Part shown: piece by piece, positions 57,245-64,000 of the stretch | Layout of the letters: each line of letters begins with the position of its first letter | Position numbering within the stretch: position 1 is the first letter of the stretch | From: Brassica napus | Taxonomy: Eukaryota > Streptophyta > Magnoliopsida > Brassicales > Brassicaceae | Length of the DNA stretch: 64,000 bases | Direction: 5' to 3' | Assembly (NCBI RefSeq): GCF_020379485.1 | Contig: NC_063447.1 | Span: 60,315,452 to 60,379,451, forward strand | Notes under the pieces: model-generated | The model's database searches: none | What the model was told of the DNA's origin: nothing | Seen by the model: the letters and a program-made list of their open reading frames with translations, nothing else | Position numbers and translations under genes: made by a program

Positions 57245-57930
57245 TCGTTATTCTGTTTTAGACCTTTAGTGAAAGCTTAGCTGAGGAATTTGAATACTAA
57301 AAATTCATAAGTCGACAAAGGCAAGTGACAATGAATGAACGTCAAAGAAATTATGAATCTTATTATATTTTGCTCATTTTTTCCTTCTTTTTCCAAATAT
57401 TTTTTTAAATTTTTTTTTAAAAATCAGGAAAATAAATTTCATGAAAATAAAATGAGATAACAATTATTGTAACAAAACCAGGATTGTAAAACTCATTAAA
57501 CACAATCAAAGAGAAAATAACAAATATAATTGATTCAAAGATAATAATTGTACACCCACTCAATGAGAATCACATGAATAACTATAAAATTAAAAACAAT
57601 AATTAAGACTCATTACTTTAAGAAGTATTTAATATATTTTTTAAAAACAAGTAGTGATATTAAGGGAGTTTGGTATAAATTCTAGCTAAAATATAATAAT
57701 ATGGATTTTATAATTTTAAGTGAGTGGAAAATGTTGAGAAGAAAAAAAAATTTTGCAAAGAATTTTAATAATAAAATGTAGTAGTTGTCCCTAATTCACC
57801 AAAGACATAAAGTCATGTAAGTTCGTTAATATTCAAATTTTCTTAGATCCTAAATTTTTAAAAACAATTAGTGATATTAAGGGAGTTTGGTATAAATTCT
57901 AGCTAAAATATAATAATATGGATCTTATAG
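57245..57930. repeat. DEFL-flank repeat, unit 3b
   Basis: Another flank copy (GTGAAAGCTTAGCTGAGGAA; CAGGATTGTAAAACTCATTA). Its last 80 bp (GGGAGTTTGGTATAAATTCT) repeat an earlier part of the same copy at 57660, a local tandem duplication. Confidence 0.7.
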
Positions 57931-58118
57931 TTCTTCATTCATCAAAAGTATTGTGAAGTCTTTGCACACAACATGCATCAAATTGCAAATCAAATTATAT
58001 ATGAAACTAAAGTGAAGAAAGACTTCCAACGGAATGACTAAGGAAGCTAAAGATTTTGCAACTCGTTATAAAAGTTTAGGGAAACAAAGGAAAAGAACCA
58101 GAAGAGTGATGCCAGTAA
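57931..58118. other. Unclassified 190-bp insert, faintly coding-like
   Basis: It breaks the flank repeat and has no other copy in the window. One plus frame reads NGMTKEAKDFATRYKSLGKQ then RKRTRRVMPV, basic and stop-free for about 35 codons. I do not recognise it; it may be a captured exon piece. Confidence 0.3.
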
Positions 58119-58951
58119 GCAATAAATTATTCGCTAAGAAGTAACCACTAATCTCAATACAATTTTTCTGTTCCTTAAACATAATATTAGGAAACACATC
58201 GCTATCTTTTCTCTGTATATGCATATTAGTTAATTTATTATAGCTAATTTAACTAATTGAAAATATCAATTTATAAATATAACAAAATCATTATTCTGTT
58301 TTAGTGAAAGCTTAGCTGAAGAATTTGAATACTAAATATTTATAAGTCGACAAAAGCAAGTGACAATGAATGAACGTCAAAGAGATTATGAATCTTATTA
58401 TACTTTGCTCATTTTCTTCTTCCTTTTCCAATTTTAAAAAAAAAAAAATTGAAAAAATCAGGAAAATGAATTTCATTAAAAGAAAATGAGATAAAATTAT
58501 TGGAACAAAATCAGGATTATAAAATTCGTTAAACACAATCAAAGAGAAAATAACTAATATAATTGATTTAAAGATAATAATTGTAAACCCACTCAATGAG
58601 AATCAAATGAATAATAAAATCAAAAACAATAATTAAGACTCATTACTATTAGAAGTATTTTAAATAATTTTTAAAAACAGTTAGTGATATTAAGAGAATT
58701 TGGTATAAATTCTAGCTTAAATATAATTATATTTTGAAGTGAGTGAAAATTTTGGAGAAGAAGAAGAAAGAATTTGCAAAGAATTTTAATAATACAATGA
58801 AGTAGTTTTCCCTAATTCACCAAAGTCATAAAGTCATGTAAATTCGTTAATATTCAAATTTTCTTAGATCTTAAATTGAATACACCTCTTATAAAATAGA
58901 AATTGAGGGAATAATAATTACTGTCAAAGTCTTGTTCTGAAATAATCAAAA
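58119..58951. repeat. DEFL-flank repeat, unit 3c
   Basis: A flank copy leading to DEFL3 (CGCTAAGAAGTAACCACTAA; AATGAACGTCAAAGAGATTA; CCCTAATTCACCAAAGTCAT). It stops at the 3' end of the Helitron at 58952. Confidence 0.75.
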
Positions 58952-59267
58952 CTAGAATTTGATCCGCGTGCCCACGCGGGTATTTGATTTAATTTTTGTT
59001 CAACGTAAACTTATAAACTGCTAGTTTTATAAAAAAATCTTATGTATATTTTTTTATGTTTTACAATTTATATATAGAGTAGAATATATTACTTTATAAT
59101 ATAGACATCTGATAATCACTTTTTTATTTGTACATAATATTATATTAAAAATTTAATAACTTGATGCAATTTGATGTAATTGTACTACTCATATATTGAC
59201 CTATTGTTTTTTGTTAATTAATTTTAAAACTAAAAATTTTAATTTTTGCATTAGTTTTCTATGAATC

Positions 59268-59447
59268 TATATTATTAAAACTAAAGTATCTTTCGGTACT
59301 GTTAGGAAACATGGATAAAAATATAAATGAGAATTGCTTGAAAATATGGATAAATTAAAAATACTGCTATCCATGTTTCCAAACAATTCTCATTTATATT
59401 GTTATCCATTTTTCCAAACAGTATCTTAGTTTTAATAATATATATAT
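59268..59447. repeat. Foldback with ~80-bp arms
   Basis: The left arm (from TATTATTAAAACTAA to TTGAAAATATGGATA) and the reversed right arm (TATTATTAAAACTAA to TTGGAAACATGGATA) agree at roughly nine of ten positions, with one 9-bp indel. The loop is under 20 bases. Confidence 0.8.
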
Positions 59448-59509
59448 ACTAGACTAGACAGTAAAAAATATGTTTCTATTTGTTTTTCATGTCAATAATA
59501 TTATGGCTG

Positions 59510-60125
59510 AGAAAAATACCCGAATCTGAAGAACCAAATCAATCCCAATCCAAAAAGTAGTACCAAACCCGTACCAAAATTGATTAAATATCTGAATTAT
59601 TCAATTTTGGTTTTTGGAAAACTGAAATCGAATCTGATCCGAACTGAAGTATTTCGGATACCTTATATACTTATATATTAATTATTTTTAGATGTAATAT
59701 ATAAAAAAACATCTAGAATATACATGATACTTTTAAGCTGGTTTAAATACTTGAAAATATATACAAATAATCAATTGTAAATATCAAAGTAAAAGTATAC
59801 TTAAAACACCAAAAATATTTAAAATAATTATTGACTTTCTATCCAAATATTTGAACTAAACTAATTTATATGTTAAGTTTAGGTATCCTGACATATGTTA
59901 TTCAAATTTATATTTAATATATTATTTTGTTTATAGTTTTTGAGAAATTTAAAGATTATAATGAATTTTAAAATTAATTTAAATGAGTTATCCGAACTCG
60001 AACTTAACCCACGAAAATCCGAATCGAACCCGAACTGAAATTTAGAATATTCGAATGAGGCCAAAATCTTTGACTCCGGAAACCCGAAACCTAAACATAC
60101 CTGAACCGAACTCGATTAGGTACCA
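59510..60125. repeat. GAACCCGAA-type dispersed repeat copy in the Helitron
   Basis: Words ATACCCGAATCTGAAGAACC, AATCGAACCCGAACTGAA and CTGAACCGAACTCGATTAGG match the family at 36.4 kb in the same orientation. Confidence 0.55.
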
Positions 60126-60189
60126 AATAGATAGTTTTTCATAATATAATAGACTTCCAATTTTTCTTAAAAATATAAGCCCATTACTC

Positions 60190-60385
60190 TTTTTTTTAAT
60201 ATACTATCTATGTTTCCAAACAAACTTTTTTTTTCTTAAACTGCGATCTATGTTTCCCAACAAACCTCGTTTTTAAAACTGCAATCCATGTTTGCAAACA
60301 AACTTTTTTTTTAAACTGCAATCCATGTTTCCAAACAAACTTTTTAAAAAAATTGATATCTATGTTTCCAAACAAACCTAATTTG
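60190..60385. repeat. ~40-bp minisatellite near the Helitron 5' end
   Basis: About five copies of a unit centred on ATCCATGTTTCCAAACAAAC followed by poly-T and AACTGCA. The same words appear in the foldback arms of this Helitron. Confidence 0.8.
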
Positions 60386-60408
60386 TACTTAAGTTTTAAT
60401 AAGATAGA

Positions 60409-60775
60409 TATAAATAGGCAAACAATTTATTATATGGTAAATAATAATTTCTTTGAATAAATTTATGTTCAAAGTTTTTCATATGGAAAAATCTGATAAT
60501 ATGCTTTGTAAAAGATACGGAAGTTTGTATATATATAGCACTACAAGACCATACAACGATCAGTTCATAATAAGCAGCAACATAAAATATAAAAGCCAAG
60601 AAATTTTATAGTCAGTTTATACTCATCGTAAGCATTTCCCAAAAAAATTGCATCTCTTTTACACAAGAATTTATTCTAATGTCGAAATTGAATATTTTAC
60701 TTTTCTGTACGTTTTATTTCCTTTGCAAGAAGACATCAAGATAACGAGTTGGTGCAACCTATAAAAACATAACTA
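60409..60775 (+). promoter_or_regulatory. DEFL3 promoter and leader
   Basis: TATATATA at 60529-60537 and the conserved leader words (AAGACATCAAGATAAC; GTGCAACCTATAAAAACATA) match DEFL1 and DEFL2. Sequence further upstream is separated by the Helitron. Confidence 0.55.
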
Positions 60776-62349
60776 ATGGCAACCAAGAAATTTGCATCTC
60801 TTTTGATACCTTTGTTGGTGGTCATGCTTACTCTCACATTTTTTTGATGAAATTTTAAATTTATTAATCATCAAGAGCCATAGACCCCAAAGTTATTTAT
60901 GTACATCCCTAACTTTGTATGAAAAGAATAAACAAATTATCTTAAGCTGTACTAAGTCGTATTGTGAACCATCTTTGGAGGAGTCCTCTCAACTTAGGCT
61001 TCTTGTAGTATCTGGTAGACATAATACGACTGCGAATGGTTTTGTCAACAATGCGAGCAAGTTGCCGGACAGGCTTTGCTATGTTGTTGTGCTTTCTTTC
61101 ATTCCGCTCTCTCCAGATGTAGTAGATAGTCACCTGGTATGCCAAACGGAGTAGGATAGTAGTTAACCTGTCATGCGAACGATGATCAAGTTGTTCTAGT
61201 GTGATGTACCAATCAGGATCAGGGGATGTGCCCATTAGAGAGCCAACGACGTCAATCCATAGGGTGAACGTATAGGGGCAAGCAAAAAATAGATGGTCTC
61301 TAATCTCATCAGGTCCACCACAGAAGACACAACCACAGGCTAGCCCTTGACCCCAGCTGCTCAAACGATGCCTCATAGCTAACCTGTCCTTTATTGCAAG
61401 CCACGCTACAAACGCAAATCTAGGAACATTTTGCGGAAACCAGACAATCCTACTCCATGGTTGCACCACCTTTTGCATTCGGATCAGATTCCAAGTATTG
61501 TGCGCTGTGAAAACCTTCTGGAACTCATTCACATCCTTCTTCCAGAGAGCTGCGTCCTCAGTATCAGTAGATAACACTATAGGGAAAGCTTTTATCTGGT
61601 CCACGAGTAAATGAATACCAGGGTCTCTGCAGGACCTAAATTGCCACTCATTTCCCCTCAACACGTCACATATTGTGGCATTTCTTACGATTTCAAGCTT
61701 TTGGATCTCCACATCTCCAATCAATCATTCTACCAATAGGATGCCATAGATCAAACCAGAACTTGACATTTAGACCATTATGAATGTCCATACGCAGGAA
61801 GGTTTTCGCCAAAGGTCTCAGTTTGAGTAACTTCCTCCACACCCATGAACCCGCACTGGTGTCCCGCACATCCCAAAAAGACACTTGTTTGAGAAGATAC
61901 CGCTTCACCCAAGCGACCCATGAACCCGCACTGCTTACTCTCACATTTATCTCTACGGTTTCAGGTATTATCTTTTAAACCCTTTAACAAAATAAAATCT
62001 TTATCTTAAAATCCCAAAAAGTATTTTAAAGATGTTTTGCCTTTATTTGCATTTTATATTTTTATGTTATCGCAAGTTATTAGTATACTGTATTGTTTTT
62101 TTATTTTTAAATATTATTAACTTTTTTGATCAAAAATATATGTTATTAACTTTTATGAGTTAAACAGGTGAGAAAGACTGTGAAGCACATGATTATGGCA
62201 GTTGTCCTAAGGACAAGGATTGCACTGCCCATTGTGAATCTCTCGGATTCAAATTGGGGGGAGTTTGTGTACCAAGGGAATCTAAAAGTCCTTTATGTTG
62301 CTGCAGGACAAATTTTATAAGTCGTCATGTGTCCACTAATTATTCTTAA
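60776..62349 (+). pseudogene. Defensin-like copy 3, split by a LINE (DEFL3)
   Basis: Exon 1 starts at 60776 (MATKKFASLLIPLLVVMLTL) and is interrupted within TLTF by the LINE at 60842-61931. It resumes at 61949 with ISTVSG and a normal donor (61965). Exon 2, 62168-62349, keeps all eight cysteines and differs from DEFL2 only at RESKSPL for RERKNPF and the end NYS. Reading into the LINE soon meets stops, so the signal peptide cannot be completed. The mature exon shows no stop or frameshift, so the insertion appears recent. Confidence 0.85.
60842..61931 (-). mobile_element. 5'-truncated LINE in DEFL3 exon 1
   Basis: The minus-strand tail TTTCATCAAAAAAA is the same 3' end as the 42.4-kb LINE. The frame (61.7-60.95 kb) reads PWSRIVWFPQNVPRFAFVAW, LAMRHRLSSWGQG, CVFCGGPDEIRDHLFFACPY, IYYIWRERNERKH and ends LLQRWFTIRLSTA: the zf-RVT end of ORF2. 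A frameshift near 61.72 kb separates an upstream piece (LRPLAKTFLRMDIHNGLNVK). The 17-bp target duplication TGCTTACTCTCACATTT is at 60825-60841 and 61932-61948. RT and endonuclease are absent. Confidence 0.92.
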
Positions 62350-62530
62350 ATTTAATTCAATATGAAATTATGTACTCTCTCTCAACTATATGAATAAAAA
62401 ATAATATTCAAACATGATATATTCTGTATTATTCTGGTTTGATAATGTATTCTGAATTTTATAAGTCGTCATGTGTTGTTCTTATTATATCCACTGATGA
62501 GGTATTGAAGATGTGAAGAAACGTTTCCAG
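62350..62530. other. DEFL3 3' flank
   Basis: It matches the 3' flank of DEFL2 (TTCAATATGAAATTATGTAC; GATATATTCTGTATTATTCT) without the Helitron or the tandem duplication, and is therefore the reference for the empty site. Confidence 0.7.
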
Positions 62531-62835
62531 GGAAGAAGAAAAAAATGAATTAAGAGCTCTCTTTCTCGAGCTTCTCAATCTCTTCACGGAGCTTTCTTTC
62601 AGCTTCTTCAAGTTCTCTTTCGGCGTCTTCTTCCTCTTCAATACTGTCACGATTATCAAACTCCTTAGTTGCTACCATGGCTTTCACAACAGGGGCTCCT
62701 AAAACTACCACCGACTTTGTACCCTTCTTCATCGCCAATCTAAAATAACAGTTGGTCAAGACTCGAGACCAAATACCACAGCCAAAAGCTTCATGTCATA
62801 CTAAGGAAACAAAACCAGAAGATTGATTAATGAGA
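62531..62835 (-). pseudogene. Translocase-like gene remnant, copy 3
   Basis: The minus frame reads PVVKAMVATKEFDNRDSIEE then a Glu/Lys/Arg-rich coiled end (ERKLREEIEKLEKESS) and a stop, with a degraded YDMKLLAV piece near 62.79 kb. It equals the end of the 54.3-kb remnant, but with a more complete C-terminus. Earlier exons are absent. Confidence 0.55.
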
Positions 62836-62852
62836 GACTCACCACTCTCACA

Positions 62853-62932
62853 CAGGGGCGGATGTAGGAAGGTATTCGGTTGGGGGCACATACTTTATGT
62901 CAATTTTTTAGTTTGGGTCATTTCACAAACTT
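62853..62932. mobile_element. Terminus of an element beginning CAGGGGCGGATG
   Basis: CAGGGGCGGATGTAGGAAGG is a typical hAT-like terminal word. No inverted partner is seen to the right, so only one end is recognised; the next element is inserted 88 bp inside it. Confidence 0.35.
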
Positions 62933-62940
62933 TATACTAT

Positions 62941-63610
62941 CAGTGCCGTGCGTAGGTGTTCAGGGGCTTAAGGCGAATGAAGAAAATGGGGCTTTTTTCT
63001 ATATATGTATTTTTCAAAAATTGTAATATAATTTTGAAATGAGAAAAAAAAATCAAAAACAAAATAAAATAAGTCTTTATTCGTTTTAGCCTCAGTTTAA
63101 AAAAAAAAAGAATCTTTCATTTGACTTTCATAATTTAGTTCTTAAATAATCATTTTTATTAGGTTCTTAAAAAAATTATAATTGATTTTTATATCTTTTT
63201 ATGTTTTCAGACATAGTTTTGGTGCTGGTGAGAGAAAAAAAACTGGCACAATTGTAGAAAGTATATTTAAATCCTCAATTTTCAAATTGAATAAAGAACA
63301 TATTTAAAATTAACTTATCTTCCTTATTTTTGTATATATTTAGATTTCCTGTTTGGGATAGATATTTTTGATTTTGGAAACTTGACAGGATAAAAAAGAT
63401 TTCATTTTCCTAAAACCTTATTTGAAAAACAAAGAAAACTAAAATTTACTTAGGGTGTCAAACCTAGGACGAACACAATTAGAATTTAATGTTTTATAGC
63501 TATAATCAGTATGATACACAACATTTCATGAAAATGGGGTCCCAAAATCGTATTATCTCTTGAGGGCCTGAGGCAATAGCCTTTTTAAATGTGCATTAAG
63601 CACGGCTCTG
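62941..63610. mobile_element. hAT-like non-autonomous element, 670 bp
   Basis: The left end CAGTGCCGTGCGTAGG and the reverse of the right end (CAGAGCCGTGCTTAA) share 10 of 11 terminal bases. The 8-bp flanks TATACTAT (62933-62940) and TATGCTAT (63611-63618) differ at one base. The ends resemble common Brassicaceae hAT-type repeats. No transposase is present. Confidence 0.65.
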
Positions 63611-63649
63611 TATGCTATTTACTGAAGAAAACTTTGTATCCTATAAATT

Positions 63650-64000
63650 AGGCTTGGGCACATTTATAACCGAGAACCGAATAGGTATCCAAATTTTTAA
63701 ATTACATATTATATACCTAAAAATATCAATTATATTTAGTTTCTAAATAATTAAAAATTCTAAAAATACTATTTATCAACCGAACTATCCGAATATTTTT
63801 TTACCCAAATATTTAAAATTATCTAATTATCCAAGATTTTTTTAGAAACAACATGAGTTACCCTATGTTTAACTTGAAAAAGCCGAATTATTCAATTTTA
63901 AATCATATTATCCAAAATTATCCAAAAAACAATAATCGAATTGGACCCGGATTTTTTCGGATATTAGCCGGTTTCCAACTTTGCTATCCGAACCAAACCA
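63650..64000. repeat. GAACCGAA-type dispersed repeat, cut by window end
   Basis: It opens GGCTTGGGCACATTTATAAC and contains GAGAACCGAATAGGTATCC and GGACCCGGATTTTTTCGG. It is a member of the family seen at 36.4 kb. The right end lies outside the window. Confidence 0.55.

Larger units (their letters stand above)
58952..60408 (-). mobile_element. Helitron of 1457 bp in the DEFL3 promoter
   Basis: On the minus strand it starts TCTATCTTATTAAAAC (60408) and ends with the perfect palindrome CCGCGTGGGCACGCGG, then ATCAAATT and CTAG (58952-58955). The flanks AATCAAAA and TATAAATAGGCAAAC match the uninterrupted unit 2 (CCAAAATAGGTAAAC at 49648). Insertion is between A and T. It is non-autonomous. It contains an 80-bp-arm foldback, a GGTTCGG-type repeat copy and a minisatellite. 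Confidence 0.85.

Noticed and set aside
60942..61724. Stand-alone host gene with zinc-binding reverse-transcriptase domain
   Set aside because: It sits between 17-bp target duplications inside DEFL3 and ends in a LINE tail.

Overview
The window is plant nuclear DNA, almost certainly from a Brassicaceae species and most likely Brassica-type. Genes have short GT-AG introns, intergenic DNA is AT-rich, and Helitrons, SINEs, LINEs and MITEs are abundant. From memory of the Arabidopsis thaliana map, positions 1-30 kb are collinear with At2g40690 to At2g40780: GLY1/SFD1, SCY1-like pseudokinase, WRKY55, WRKY54, rhodanese STR7, complex III QCR10, SNF2/PHD/RING helicase, eIF1A-domain protein. Species and chromosome cannot be fixed from the sequence alone.

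Layout. 0.0-0.4 kb: last exons of GLY1 (+). 0.8-5.7 kb: SCY1-like gene (-). 5.7-7.6 kb: intergenic DNA with a SINE and a Stowaway-like MITE. 7.7-12.9 kb: convergent group III WRKY genes, WRKY55 (+) and WRKY54 (-). 12.9-18.0 kb: intergenic with two MITEs. 18.0-21.4 kb: STR7 and QCR10 (+). 21.9-28.1 kb: SHPRH-type SNF2 gene (-), divergent from the eIF1A-like gene (28.8-29.9 kb, +). 30.3-32.6 kb: a membrane-anchored GH9 endoglucanase (KORRIGAN type) that is a pseudogene, with an in-frame stop and a lost exon junction. I recall no GH9 gene at this place in A. thaliana. 34-41.7 kb: decayed repeats.

The most unusual part is 41.7-62.9 kb, a locally duplicated block. The repeating unit is a flank shared with the GH9 gene, then a two-exon secreted eight-cysteine defensin-like (DEFL) gene, then a remnant of an inner-membrane-translocase-like gene on the other strand. 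Three DEFL copies are present. DEFL1 is intact. DEFL2 is intact, but a 3.0-kb Helitron begins 7 bp after its stop codon. DEFL3 is split by a 1.09-kb 5'-truncated LINE with a 17-bp target duplication. Another unit carries eIF1A-like exon 2 fused to GH9 exon 1, a deleted copy of the 29-32.7 kb segment. Because the units are homologous, the ends of several Helitrons can be read exactly against uninterrupted copies. One Helitron (50.7-53.7 kb) keeps a decayed PIF1-type helicase and a captured fragment of a PPR gene.

Functionally, the conserved left half encodes housekeeping genes (plastid glycerol-3-phosphate supply, tRNA handling, complex III, chromatin/ubiquitin, translation) and two salicylate-pathway WRKY factors. 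The right half is a young secreted-peptide cluster being reshaped by transposons. All exon boundaries and homologies were read by eye; no alignment or search was run.
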